From Pedobacter sp. FW305-3-2-15-E-R2A2 (lineage in GTDB: Bacteria > Bacteroidota > Bacteroidia > Sphingobacteriales > Sphingobacteriaceae): DNA of 64,000 nucleotides. The notes under the pieces were generated by a model. It had not been told where the DNA came from. It made no database searches and saw only the letters and a program-made list of their open reading frames with translations. Location: the NCBI RefSeq assembly GCF_038446955.1, contig NZ_CP151803.1, positions 1,922,001 to 1,986,000 on the forward strand, written 5' to 3'. Every line of letters starts with the position of its first letter. The stretch's first letter is position 1. Of the stretch, positions 5,895 to 15,775 are shown piece after piece. Made by a program: the position numbers and the translations under genes.

Positions 5895-7214
5895 CTAAAG
5901 TTCAGTAATTACTAATACATCAATATTTCTTTCAGTTTCAATGACGTCGCATCCGTAAACCTGAAGTTGTTCCCTTAATCCCTGAATATTTTTAAATGCC
6001 CCAATTCTTACATTACCTTTAAATCCAGTTTCATCAATTCCCGGGGGATAAATCTCCGCCTGATCTAAAAATAGCAATGGGATACCTGACATCTCTGTAT
6101 TATAACCATTAATTACTTTTCTGCTTAAATTAATCGAGTCCAAATTGCTGATTTCTTTTGTTTTAATCAATATCAAGCATTTAACTGGCCTTTTTTCCCA
6201 ACGCGCATTTACACCCAAAATATGATTTAAATCGTCCAAAATGTATTGAAATTTAGCTTTCTTTTCAATAGGTCTCGTCGTGCATAGCTCATAGCAAAAT
6301 TCATTTTCTTGATTCCAATCACTTCTAAACCCATAACTCTTATCATATACATATCTGGATCTATCTTTTACTTCAAGAATTAGTCTGTCTTTATGAGGTA
6401 CAAAGTTTCTAGGTTTAATCAAATAGGTAATATAGTTGAAAGCACCCACTATGGTGTAATTGTAGAAAGTTGATCTATAGACCCGACCTATAGAATCATA
6501 GGTTTCGGTAAGCCCACCTTTGTAATCAATACCATTTCTATGACCTGTGATCCCTGAATAATGCAAAAATAAGCTTTTTGTATTATATTGGTCTGCATCT
6601 GTTTGAACAAAAAGAGGTTTTTTAGGATCGAAAATAACCATGTCATTTTTTATTGGCCAATTAACTTTTTTTTCATCCAAAATCGTTTGTATATTTTTTT
6701 CTGTCACATAATCTGCTCCTGTTATCGCAACAACAATCCCTTTGTATATCCATATTTCATGTGAAATTAACTTATATTGAAAATAGGATCCTAATGCCTT
6801 ATCCTCAACAACACAAGGTAATTTTACGTTTTTTACGAATCCATTATTTTTAAAGAATTTAGTCATTACTTCCTCACTTTGATAACTTACTGGTAGAATC
6901 TTTATCCTGCTTCCAAATTTGCTTTGCAATGAATCCATTTTTGGTAAAGCTTCAATGCAGCTGCCACAAAAAGTATCCCAGAAGTCTATGATAAGTAACT
7001 TATCTTTGAAATCAGATATCTTTGCGCTCGATTTGGTATCTCTAATAATTTTGGGAATGATGATATCAGGAACTCTATCGCCTACCTTTATGTTACGAAT
7101 TTTAGGGTCAGGATCAGGACGACGACTAAATTCTGTCTTTGTCTTTTGTTGGGCATATACTACTGTACTAAGTACAAGATAGAAAAGTATAGCTGTGATT
7201 TTTAGTAATTTCAT
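5895..7214 (-). CDS. TlpA-like thioredoxin-fold protein, exported
   Basis: 439 aa, starting at ATG 7214 with a signal peptide (MKLLKITAILFYLVLSTVVYAQ). After VGDRVPDIIIPKI comes a redoxin/TlpA domain (about 42-190) with active-site FCGSC (C83, C86) in IDFWDTFCGSCIEALPKMD. The remaining 230 residues are not thioredoxin-like; FQYILDDLNHILGVNARWEKRPVKC resembles the repeat-like tail found in many Sphingobacteriaceae TlpA proteins beside SusCD genes. A thiol-disulfide role in the periplasm is inferred. It is the last gene of the sigma-FecR-SusC-SusD run, 24 bp after SusD and on the same strand. Confidence 0.8.
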   Translation of the reverse strand: MKLLKITAILFYLVLSTVVYAQQKTKTEFSRRPDPDPKIRNIKVGDRVPDIIIPKIIRDTKSSAKISDFKDKLLIIDFWDTFCGSCIEALPKMDSLQSKFGSRIKILPVSYQSEEVMTKFFKNNGFVKNVKLPCVVEDKALGSYFQYKLISHEIWIYKGIVVAITGADYVTEKNIQTILDEKKVNWPIKNDMVIFDPKKPLFVQTDADQYNTKSLFLHYSGITGHRNGIDYKGGLTETYDSIGRVYRSTFYNYTIVGAFNYITYLIKPRNFVPHKDRLILEVKDRSRYVYDKSYGFRSDWNQENEFCYELCTTRPIEKKAKFQYILDDLNHILGVNARWEKRPVKCLILIKTKEISNLDSINLSRKVINGYNTEMSGIPLLFLDQAEIYPPGIDETGFKGNVRIGAFKNIQGLREQLQVYGCDVIETERNIDVLVITEL

Positions 7215-7238
7215 GAGTTTTTAACTTTAAAAAAGGGA

Positions 7239-8654
7239 TTATCTTGGGTTTTGTGAGATCGACGAATTAGAAATAACATCTCTTGGAATCAACAGAGTAT
7301 ATTTTAAATCATTAGGGGGTAAAGTGTAAGAATTGCCATTTACAGAACGATTTAAAATCACAGAAAACTGACTTTCTCTATTTAACCTACGAAGATCTGT
7401 CCATCTGATTCCTCTAAATATTAGTTCTTTTCTACGTTCATTCAATACGAACCCTAGCGCTACATCAGCACTACTTGTAACGTATTTGGTATATGTTGTA
7501 GTTGTTATCCCGTTTATGGTTTGATCTTTCCATCTTGTAATTAGTAAATCATTCAGATCTTTCAAGGCTTCAGTAATTTTGCCATCCCTTGCATAGCACT
7601 CGGCTCTTATGAGATAAACTTCATCAGTCGCAAAACCACAAAATAAATTAGATGATCCATCGTAACTTCCTTTGAAGGCAAAAGTTCCAATATTTATTCC
7701 TGTATTCGCTCTGAAAAATGCTGTTTTTCTAATATCGTTAACATCATAAGAATCGTATAATGATTTTAAAATTTTTGCGTTATTCTGAGTTAAAGATGAT
7801 GAAGGAGGCATCGATGCACTAAATATTACCTCTGTATTAAATCTTGAAAACGGAAATGGCGCGGAACTATTGATCAGCTTAAAATCTAATAAAATATTAT
7901 ATTTCTTTAAACAGGCATCCGCCATCTCCCCTGCATTTTTATAGTCTCCCATAGCCAAATATACTCGTGCTAATGCAGCTAGTGCGGCAGTTTTTGTTGG
8001 CCTTGACTTAATTGGACTTGTCTCAGGCAACAACTCGAATGCCGTTTTTAGGTCCTGAATAATCTGATTGTAAGTCTGTTGAACAGTACCTCTGTCATCT
8101 TCTACCTCAACATCCGTACTTTGTCGGATGGGAATGCCGGGGTCCTGTTGGGCGGATGCAGCGTCAAATGGTTTGCAGAATAGTGATGCAATGTTAAAAA
8201 ACGAATAGCCCCGGAAAAATAAGGCAGCTCCTTTAATTGCATTATAGTCAGATCCAGATGAGGGACTAATTTTCTCCAATAATTGTAAGACTAAGTTACT
8301 ATTAAATACGGCTTTATATGGTGCTGACCATTGAGAAGTTCTATGCTGTGCCTGAAGAGCCCAAATATAGGTTTCCTGCGCCTCTACATCAGGTAATGAG
8401 GACCAACTTGCATCAGTTAGGTAATAATTATCACTTGATGCTTCACCATCCACCGGATAAGCAAGATTCATGACCGAGTAATCATCTAGCAATGCCTGAC
8501 AATCCCTTAAGCTTGATGCAACGTATAGTGATGCGTTTGGTTTTAAATCTAGATACTTTTTACAAGAGGCTAAACTTAATACAGCAATAATTATAAAAAA
8601 TATTTTAGCGAAAAAAACTATGTTTCTTTCATCTTTCTTTTTTTTAATCTTCAT
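7239..8654 (-). CDS. SusD/RagB family outer-membrane lipoprotein
   Basis: 471 aa. A lipoprotein signal with lipobox LASC (C31) is followed by KKYLDLKPNASLYV, typical of SusD starts. TPR-like helices (KSRPTKTAALAALARVYLAMGDYKNAGEMADACL) and the C-terminal WTDLRRLNRE motif match RagB/SusD. SusD proteins cap the SusC barrel at the cell surface and bind the ligand. It is 18 bp downstream of SusC, so the two are co-transcribed. At 471 aa it is somewhat shorter than typical glycan SusDs. The ligand is unknown; no glycoside hydrolase is nearby, so a peptide or other nutrient is as likely as a glycan. Confidence 0.9.
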   Translation of the reverse strand: MKIKKKKDERNIVFFAKIFFIIIAVLSLASCKKYLDLKPNASLYVASSLRDCQALLDDYSVMNLAYPVDGEASSDNYYLTDASWSSLPDVEAQETYIWALQAQHRTSQWSAPYKAVFNSNLVLQLLEKISPSSGSDYNAIKGAALFFRGYSFFNIASLFCKPFDAASAQQDPGIPIRQSTDVEVEDDRGTVQQTYNQIIQDLKTAFELLPETSPIKSRPTKTAALAALARVYLAMGDYKNAGEMADACLKKYNILLDFKLINSSAPFPFSRFNTEVIFSASMPPSSSLTQNNAKILKSLYDSYDVNDIRKTAFFRANTGINIGTFAFKGSYDGSSNLFCGFATDEVYLIRAECYARDGKITEALKDLNDLLITRWKDQTINGITTTTYTKYVTSSADVALGFVLNERRKELIFRGIRWTDLRRLNRESQFSVILNRSVNGNSYTLPPNDLKYTLLIPRDVISNSSISQNPR

Positions 8655-8672
8655 CTCGATATTTTTTAAAAG

Positions 8673-11600
8673 TTAAAAATCAGCGTTTATACCGAATGCC
8701 AAAATTCTTGGATTAGGAAATTGACCGGGACCAAAGTCTGGGTCTATTCCATATTTATTTGCACGCCATATGACTCCTAGATTGCTGACATTTGCATAAA
8801 TTTTGGCATTCTGAAAATAAGATGTTTTCTTCTTCAATGAATAACTGAGGTTAACATCCTGCAAGCGTATATGATTTCCGTTCAGAATATTGATAGAAGA
8901 ACCCCTATAAAACTGATCTCTTAAAAAGTTATTTGGGTAAACCATTGAAGGTACATTTGTATGGTTTTCGTCCCCACTGTTTTTCCAGCGATTTTCAAAT
9001 TCACCACTGCCTGAGGATCCATAAGAGCCAAAGAGATCGCTATAGCTAATACCTTGCCGTCTAAACTTGTAGCCTAGTTTGTATTGTATGTTAGCCGAGA
9101 TGGTGAATTTTTTCCATGAAATTGAATTTCTCACGGCTCCAAAATATATAGGCAAACTAGATCCATGGTAATCAAGGTCTTCAATTTTTGTAGGAAAATC
9201 CAATGCGGAATAATTTGTACTGATAACTCCATTCAAAAAACCTTGTGGATCGCCTGTTTTAGGATCTAGCCCGGCCCACTTATAGGTGTAAATACCATAA
9301 GCATCTCTTCCCTCAACAGGATTTATTTGTGTACCTGTTATTGCCGCAATAAGTACATTGTAGTTCGTATTGCTGGCTAAATAACGTGAAATTTTATTTC
9401 GGTTATAGCTAAATAATAGATTTGAAGACCATGAGAAATTCTTGGATTGGATATTTATGGAGTTGATGTTAACGTCAATTCCTTTCCCTCGCATATTGGC
9501 ACTGTTAGTTTGAGAGTTTAAAAATCCTGTTGTAGGATTAATTGGGCCAAGGTTAATTAAATCTGAAGACTGTTTATCAAAATACTCGACTGTACCAGTT
9601 AGACGATTTTTCAACGCTGAAAAGTCAACTCCCAAGTTCAATACACGCACTCTTTCCCATCTGAGATTTGGATTAGGTGGGTTAGGTACGAAGGCAAAAG
9701 GTAATCCTGTTATCGGATTAGGTTCAGAATTATAGTTTAATACAGCAAGGGCAGGGGCATTATTTACCGCGTTCCCATTGAAGCCATAAGTTACTCGTAA
9801 CTTAACAAATTCTATTAAAGAAGATTTGTAAAAACCTTCTTTCGATAGAATCCAACTCAACCCGGTTGACCATAAAGGCTGTCCTTTTTGATTACTTTTT
9901 ACTCCAAAAAAGTTTGTCCCATCTTTTCTGGCACTTGCTGAAAGCGTGTACCTTCCTAAGTAAGTGTATGCTGCATTGGCAAATACAGAAGTATATCTGT
10001 CAGTCAAATTACTAAAATTAATGCCATTAGGGATTTTTTGTGGTGAATCATTACCGTTCCATACGGTATGATCACCTGCAAAATCAACAGGTCTAGCTTG
10101 CAGCAAATCACCGTTGTATCCATATACCATGTTTGTCTGAGCCCGATTGTTGTTTTCTCTTATTTCGACACCAGCTATTGCAACTAGTTCATTCGTACCC
10201 CAGGTTTTATTTGCATCTACTTGAGCACGAGAAGCATATCCTTTTAATTCTTGATTATTATAACTTAGTATATCTCCAATGGGAATTGCTCGAGTTAAAG
10301 AAGATTCATCATACTCAGTAAATTGGTTTATTAAATCCCGTGTATAATAACTGCCAATTCCAGACCAATCTACTCCCTGCGTGCTTTTTCTTTGGTACTG
10401 ATATTTTATCGACAAATTAAATATAGGATTCAGTTTATAGCTGGCACCTAAATTTAGTAGAATTTCTCTTGCCTTTAAGATATTGGAGCTTTGATCTAAT
10501 TCGGCTAGTGGTCTATAATGATAATCAAGTAAACGACCACTCCCAGCAGTATCTCTATATGCTCTGTTGAGATAGACAATTGCAGTATTAACATCGTTTT
10601 CAATTGGTTTTCCATTGTCATCAACAATACGTTGATAAGGAATAAAATGATCCATAACTCCATACTCAACTGGATTCTTTGAACCTGCATTTTTCGATTG
10701 GGTTTCTGTATAAAGAATGGAGGATTGTACCTCAAGATTTTTAATAGGTTTAAAGCTGGCTATAGAACGGAGAGTTGTCCTGCTATCATTAGAAGTAACA
10801 AGGCTATTTAAATTCTTATCAAATCCTCCTGAAATTAAATAATTTATTTGCCGGCTACCACCACTTACATTTAATGCATATTGTTGATTTACAGAATGTC
10901 GATATATATATTTTAAATAGTCATTTCTACTGTCTTGCTGTTTTAAATAATTAATTTGGTTTTCTGCTGAAATAGAATCAATTATTCCATTCTTTTGTTT
11001 ATCCAGAATCTGAACTACCGGAGTCAGAACAGAAAACATATCCCCAACTTGACCGTCATAATATCCTTTTGAAAATAAAAATCTTTCAATCCCTATGAAA
11101 TCAGTGCTGTTAATAACATTGTAATAAAACAAATCAGGTTTGCTTTTAATTGCAACGTTTGTATTTAATGAAATTTTCAAACTACTATCGTAGTTTCCCT
11201 TTTTTGTGGTAATTACAATAACTCCATTTCCAGCCCTGGTTCCCCAAATCGATGCGGCGGCTGCATCTTTAAGAATAGTAATATTTTCTACATCGTTCGG
11301 GTTGATATTATTGATATCTCCTTCGTATGGAAAATTATCAACAACAATGAGCGGGGCAAAAAAAGATGAAAGCGTACCTCTCCCTCGAATGGATAATTGT
11401 TGAAGCGGGCTTTTTGTTGAATTTACGTTTGAGATTTTATTAAACAACAAACTGGTTGTAATTCCTTCTAATCTACTTAATACATCTGTACTAACTGATC
11501 TATTGAATAATTTATTATCAATTTTTTCGAAGGAGCCAGTAGACCGCTCCCTTGGTAGTTTCTGATAACCTGTACTAAGTATTTCAACTTCTTCGAGCTT

Positions 11601-12215
11601 AATAGAACTTCGCTGTAAAACAATGCTAATTCCTGATTTTTTCCCAGTTAAACGATACTCTTCTGGAGTGAATCCTATAAATGTTACTACAATTGTGGCA
11701 TTTTCCGCGACATTAGTTAATATAAACTCTCCATTTTCACCAGCAATAGCTCGATTATCAGTTCCTTTTTCGGTAACGGTCGCACCAGCAATCGGATTAC
11801 CGTTTTCATCAACGACCTTACCTCGAATAATAATATCCTTATCCCTGATCGATGGTTCTTTCTCTCTGATTACAATTGTCTTATCCTTTATTGCATAAGT
11901 GAACGGTTCTTTTGCCAGTATTTTATTTAAAGCTATTTCCAACGGTTCATTAGTAAGCTTTACGTCGATCCTCTTTTTATCATCTAGTTTTCCAGACTGC
12001 CACAATACATTATATCCAGTTTGTTTCTGGATCTCCTTAAAGACTTCCTTTAGTGTAAAACTCTTTTGATTTAATGTCACTTTCTGCGCAACACCTGATG
12101 CGCTTACTTGTAGCAGAAAAACAGTCATTATGATAGCGGCTAATTTCATAATTCGCACTATTTGATTGGGCACTTTAAAAGGTAGGGAGTGCCGAAATAC
12201 ATGAATTAATTTCAT
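8673..12215 (-). CDS. SusC/RagA-type TonB-dependent receptor with STN domain
   Basis: 1180 aa. Signal peptide (about 20-44), a secretin/TonB short N-terminal (STN) domain (about 48-115), a carboxypeptidase-regulatory-like domain (about 130-200, GKVVDENGNPIAGATV), a plug domain with the SusC signature region (SIRGRGTLSS, then LKDAAAASIWGTRAGNGVIVITTKKG), and a long beta-barrel ending FGINADF. The STN domain is what talks to a FecR anti-sigma factor, and a FecR gene lies directly upstream. It imports a ligand with SusD and signals to the ECF sigma factor. ATG 12215 is used; ATG at residue 23 (MKLAAIIM) is an equally good signal-peptide start. Confidence 0.93.
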   Translation of the reverse strand: MKLIHVFRHSLPFKVPNQIVRIMKLAAIIMTVFLLQVSASGVAQKVTLNQKSFTLKEVFKEIQKQTGYNVLWQSGKLDDKKRIDVKLTNEPLEIALNKILAKEPFTYAIKDKTIVIREKEPSIRDKDIIIRGKVVDENGNPIAGATVTEKGTDNRAIAGENGEFILTNVAENATIVVTFIGFTPEEYRLTGKKSGISIVLQRSSIKLEEVEILSTGYQKLPRERSTGSFEKIDNKLFNRSVSTDVLSRLEGITTSLLFNKISNVNSTKSPLQQLSIRGRGTLSSFFAPLIVVDNFPYEGDINNINPNDVENITILKDAAAASIWGTRAGNGVIVITTKKGNYDSSLKISLNTNVAIKSKPDLFYYNVINSTDFIGIERFLFSKGYYDGQVGDMFSVLTPVVQILDKQKNGIIDSISAENQINYLKQQDSRNDYLKYIYRHSVNQQYALNVSGGSRQINYLISGGFDKNLNSLVTSNDSRTTLRSIASFKPIKNLEVQSSILYTETQSKNAGSKNPVEYGVMDHFIPYQRIVDDNGKPIENDVNTAIVYLNRAYRDTAGSGRLLDYHYRPLAELDQSSNILKAREILLNLGASYKLNPIFNLSIKYQYQRKSTQGVDWSGIGSYYTRDLINQFTEYDESSLTRAIPIGDILSYNNQELKGYASRAQVDANKTWGTNELVAIAGVEIRENNNRAQTNMVYGYNGDLLQARPVDFAGDHTVWNGNDSPQKIPNGINFSNLTDRYTSVFANAAYTYLGRYTLSASARKDGTNFFGVKSNQKGQPLWSTGLSWILSKEGFYKSSLIEFVKLRVTYGFNGNAVNNAPALAVLNYNSEPNPITGLPFAFVPNPPNPNLRWERVRVLNLGVDFSALKNRLTGTVEYFDKQSSDLINLGPINPTTGFLNSQTNSANMRGKGIDVNINSINIQSKNFSWSSNLLFSYNRNKISRYLASNTNYNVLIAAITGTQINPVEGRDAYGIYTYKWAGLDPKTGDPQGFLNGVISTNYSALDFPTKIEDLDYHGSSLPIYFGAVRNSISWKKFTISANIQYKLGYKFRRQGISYSDLFGSYGSSGSGEFENRWKNSGDENHTNVPSMVYPNNFLRDQFYRGSSINILNGNHIRLQDVNLSYSLKKKTSYFQNAKIYANVSNLGVIWRANKYGIDPDFGPGQFPNPRILAFGINADF

Positions 12216-12368
12216 ACATTTGATTGTTTTGGTTTAGGTACTAAGGTTGTTTAGATGCAATTTTTAAACGAAATCAAACACTACCGGGAGTGTGCAACCA
12301 CTTCCGGTTTTTTGCTGGTAAATAATTTCTTTTTGATTTTCGTTCTTATAAGTATAAATCAGTATAAG
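12216..12368 (-). promoter_or_regulatory. SusC upstream region, probable ECF-sigma target
   Basis: A 153-bp gap between fecR and susC on the minus strand, larger than the other gaps in this run. A partial inverted repeat (ACCGG ... CCGGT, 12283-12309) lies about 70 bp upstream of the SusC start. In this type of cassette the cognate ECF sigma drives the receptor operon, so a promoter is expected here. No consensus can be read from one example. Confidence 0.3.
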
Positions 12369-13508
12369 TTATTTCATAACCAAAATCCTCCTTTCTTCAA
12401 TTTTGAAATGAACACCACCTGTTAACTCTAATTTCTCCAGGACCTTAGACACATTCTCAAAACGTGATATCGTTCCTGAAAAAACCTGATCTTTATTCTT
12501 GCTCTTAAATTCAACATCAACATTATACCAGCGTGCTATTTTACGCATCACACTTTCAATCGACTCATTGTCAAACGTGAATAAGCCATTTTTCCAAGCT
12601 ATTGCTTCTTCAGCATCTACATTAGTAACATTTATTTCCTCTTTAGTGAATGCCGCTTGTTGATTTGGTTTGAGAATTTTAGATTCCAGGCTAAATTTGT
12701 TACGAATTTTTATTGAACCTTCAAGGAGAGTGGTTTTGACGCTAGCTTCATCCGGATAATTATTGATGTTAAAATGAGTTCCCAATACTTCAACGTCCTG
12801 TCGATCTGTCTGTACAATAAACGGATGTTTTTTATCCTTAGCTACTTCAAAGTAGGCTTCGCCGCTCAACAACTCCACCCTTCGATTAACTAACCTGGCA
12901 AACGATGAAGGGAATCTGAGTGTTGATGCGGCATTTAGCCATACTTTTGTCCCATCTGGCAAACGCACCTGATAGGTTCCACCCCTTGGAGTTTCTATAG
13001 TGTTATAAGCTTTTTTATTGTTTTCGTTAGAAACATTAGAAACTGTGTAGACCAGTTGCCCATCAGCAGCTTTTGTGATTTTAACTCCAGACTGTTCTGC
13101 TAATTCTCCATTTTTGGCATCAGTCAAAGTAATACGTTTTCCATTGGCCAGGGTCAGGAAAGCTTTATTTCCGCCAGGTGCAATGTCATGTTGTGAACTG
13201 GCTGTAGGAATGAGGGGATCATAGTTTTGATAGAAATAAAATCCAATTCCAATAAAGATTAGTATTGATGCCGCAGCCACAAGCCGTGGCCAAAGAGGGG
13301 AGGAGTTGCTTTGTCTGATAAGAGTATGCTTGTCGATTACCTCACGCATGCGAACATCTGCTGCTTCAATCTCGAATACTGACGGTGAAAGTAGATCCTT
13401 TTGTAATTCAGATGCTAACCAGCTTTCAATTACTATCTTTTCCTCTTCGGAGCATTGTCCATCCCTGTATTTGCCAATTAGCGTCTTAAAATTGTATTGA
13501 TTACTCAT
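12369..13508 (-). CDS. FecR-family anti-sigma factor
   Basis: 379 aa. N-terminal cytoplasmic segment (FKTLIGKYRDGQCSEEEKIVIESWL), one membrane span (about 75-95, LVAAASILIFIGIGFYFY), a periplasmic FecR domain (about 125-255, with TPRGGTYQVRLPDGTKVWLNAASTLRFPS split across it) and a C-terminal DUF4974 domain (about 305-379, FDNESIESVMRKIARWYNVDVEF). It holds the ECF sigma factor inactive until the STN domain of the receptor signals occupancy. It lies 80 bp after the sigma gene on the same strand. Confidence 0.93.
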   Translation of the reverse strand: MSNQYNFKTLIGKYRDGQCSEEEKIVIESWLASELQKDLLSPSVFEIEAADVRMREVIDKHTLIRQSNSSPLWPRLVAAASILIFIGIGFYFYQNYDPLIPTASSQHDIAPGGNKAFLTLANGKRITLTDAKNGELAEQSGVKITKAADGQLVYTVSNVSNENNKKAYNTIETPRGGTYQVRLPDGTKVWLNAASTLRFPSSFARLVNRRVELLSGEAYFEVAKDKKHPFIVQTDRQDVEVLGTHFNINNYPDEASVKTTLLEGSIKIRNKFSLESKILKPNQQAAFTKEEINVTNVDAEEAIAWKNGLFTFDNESIESVMRKIARWYNVDVEFKSKNKDQVFSGTISRFENVSKVLEKLELTGGVHFKIEERRILVMK

Positions 13509-13587
13509 GTCTAAACAAGATTCGTTTTAGTACATGTAAGGCAACTCAGCAAAAAGGAGTAGAAGTAGTTAGAATAATTTTAAGAAA

Positions 13588-14166
13588 TTATAAAATTCCC
13601 GTGAACAACACATAGAACAAGCTTCCAAACTTTAATCTAAGAATTCTTATCGCATTGCCCAGTTGCTTTTTTACGGTACCGTTGGAAATGTTCAATCTGC
13701 CTGCAATTTCAGAAACAGACAAATGCTCTTTTCGACTCAACTCAAAGACAATGCGCATCTTTTCAGGCAATTTGGCAATTTCCATTTCAATAAGGCGGGT
13801 CAGTTCATTTTCACGCACCTGGTTGTCGGTAATAAATTCACCTTTGCTAATAAAGTCATTGAATGTTTGCTCATGCCTGGTAACCACTTTTTTATGATCC
13901 AGAAGGTTGAAGAATTTATAGCGTACCGCAGAATAGAGATAAGACTTAATTCCTGTATGAAAAACAATTGTAGCTACCTTGTCCCATAGGTAAATAAAAA
14001 TTTCCTGAACGATGTCTTCCGCCTCAACAGTATCCTGAGTCAGTTTGAAGGCATGTAAGTAAAGTACGCCTCGATAACGATCGTAAATTTCTGTAAATGC
14101 AACATGATCATGCTTTTTTAATAAAGCGGTCAATTCCACATCGGAAAGGTTATGATACAATCTCAT
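13588..14166 (-). CDS. ECF-subfamily RNA polymerase sigma-70 factor
   Basis: 192 aa from ATG 14166 (MRLYHNLSDVEL). The open frame extends 9 codons further to a TTG, but the ATG gives the usual length. Region 2 (AFTEIYDRYRGVLYLHAFKLTQDTVEAEDIVQEIF) and region 4 (LPEKMRIVFELSRKEHLSVSEIAGRLNISNGTVKKQL) are intact; region 3 and the N-terminal region 1 are absent, as expected for an ECF factor. It is the first gene of the sigma-FecR-SusCD-TlpA series and should recruit polymerase to the SusC promoter. Confidence 0.92.
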   Translation of the reverse strand: MRLYHNLSDVELTALLKKHDHVAFTEIYDRYRGVLYLHAFKLTQDTVEAEDIVQEIFIYLWDKVATIVFHTGIKSYLYSAVRYKFFNLLDHKKVVTRHEQTFNDFISKGEFITDNQVRENELTRLIEMEIAKLPEKMRIVFELSRKEHLSVSEIAGRLNISNGTVKKQLGNAIRILRLKFGSLFYVLFTGIL

Positions 14167-14406
14167 TACAACGTTCACCAATTTATATGACAAGGCGTAA
14201 TCAATTATTCAATAGAGATTAGATATAAAATTACTAAAATTCCAGTGCAATGTTAAAAATATATTTGGTAAATGTTAACATTATGATTCATTCACGATTG
14301 ATAAAAAAAATATCAAGCGCCAAAATAAATCACTTGAACAATTTCAGGCAATCAAATCTGAAATTAAATTATTGCCACGATATCTTAAAAGACACTACGC
14401 CCAATG

Positions 14407-15312
14407 CTATTCCACTCCTTGACTCTGCATCTTTATCACATATACGGCTTTGCGTGCAGTGATAAATAAATGATCCCTATCTTTTCCAAAAAAACAAACA
14501 TTGGTAGGGATCTCTGCAACTTTAATTTGATCGAGCAGCCTGCCATCAGGACTATAGATAAAAACACCTCCGGCACCAGTCAGGTATAAACGCCCCTGGT
14601 TATCCAGTGTCATGCCATCAGAACCCCGTTCAATGATCAGTTCTTTTCCAATCAGGTCTCCGTTCTTTTCGATACGGAATCTGTAGGTTTTTCCGGTCCG
14701 GTTATCTGCCACATACAGATATTTACCATCGGGTGTACCAACAATACCATTCGGTTTAACCATCCCGCTGGCAGCTACTTTTACGTTATTACTCCCTTTT
14801 GGAATATAATACACATCTTCAGTTTTAAGATCCGGGGCAGTCCTTTTCCAGTAATCACGCTGGTAATAGGGATCGGTAAAATACATTCCCCCATTGGGAT
14901 GGATCCAGATATCGTTTGGTCCGTTGAATTGTTTGCCAGGCTTGCTAATTAGGACAATTTTTATTTTACCGGAAGGACTTACAGACCATAGCTGTCCCTC
15001 TTCGTCAGCACAGGTAATCAGGTTACCCTTTTTATCGAAATAAGTTCCGTTGGCCCTGCCCGATTTATTCAGAAAAATAGAAAGCTGCTGATCCCTTGCC
15101 TTATATTTCCAGATCTTATCATTCGGCTGATCGGTAAAAAACACATCTCCGTTTTTATCAACAGAGCAACCTTCCGTAAAACTGAATTCCGAAGAAACCA
15201 GTTTAAGGTCGGACTGAACAAAGAGAGGCGCGCTAATACCTGACTGCGCATTCAAAAAAAATGGCGCAAGTAATCCTACTGTGATTAAAAAACTAATTCT
15301 ATAAATATTCAT
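14407..15312 (-). CDS. SMP-30/gluconolactonase-family protein, exported
   Basis: 301 aa with signal peptide (MNIYRISFLITVGLLAPFFLNAQS). A six-bladed SGL propeller: FTEG (metal Glu), FNGPNDIWIHPNGGMYFTDPYY (metal Asn and blade motif, shown in two parts of one stretch), KPNGIVGTPDGKYLYVAD and SDGMTLDNQGRLYLTGAGG (metal Asp). The family hydrolyses sugar lactones with a divalent cation; an exported location suggests action on extracellular aldonolactones. It lies 240 bp upstream of the sigma gene on the same strand, so joint transcription is uncertain. Confidence 0.85.
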   Translation of the reverse strand: MNIYRISFLITVGLLAPFFLNAQSGISAPLFVQSDLKLVSSEFSFTEGCSVDKNGDVFFTDQPNDKIWKYKARDQQLSIFLNKSGRANGTYFDKKGNLITCADEEGQLWSVSPSGKIKIVLISKPGKQFNGPNDIWIHPNGGMYFTDPYYQRDYWKRTAPDLKTEDVYYIPKGSNNVKVAASGMVKPNGIVGTPDGKYLYVADNRTGKTYRFRIEKNGDLIGKELIIERGSDGMTLDNQGRLYLTGAGGVFIYSPDGRLLDQIKVAEIPTNVCFFGKDRDHLFITARKAVYVIKMQSQGVE

Positions 15313-15757
15313 TTCTGTGTGGATCTGTCAAAAGATAAGCCTAATCTATAACTATTTAATAAACTGAAGCTGACTAAAGTTAAAAGACCCCGTATTAGCC
15401 AACACTTTTAGGTCTGTTTCCTCTTTTCTGTGAGATGTATACACTGGTAAGAATCAGATAGAGGTGAACTACCAACAGCTCCCGGAGCAGTATGTCAATA
15501 AATTTATTGCCGACAATATGGAGGGATATTGTTTATATAAGATTGATTAGTATGCTTTTTAATATTTATAAGGTGCTGTAAGTTAGTTCGGTATGGTCAT
15601 TGATCGTCTGGTACAGCCCTATAAAACTTGTTTTTGCGTGTATATGCTGCATAGATTGGGCATTCACTAAAATATCTTCAGAGATTTTGTGTTTTATTTA
15701 AAATTTCTGATATAAATTAGACATACATCAAACATATACTGAACTAAGTAAATAGAG
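15313..15757. other. Intergenic stretch with no clear gene
   Basis: 445 bp, AT-rich. A 38-codon open stretch without a start (15434-15550, containing NYQQLPEQYVNKFI) looks protein-like and might be a remnant. No RNA gene or terminator was recognised. Confidence 0.4.
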
Positions 15758-15775
15758 GTGTCAACTTTTTATAAA

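Noticed and set aside
13655..13989. Plus-strand open frames over the ECF sigma gene
   Set aside because: Shadow frames of a well-supported sigma factor gene.
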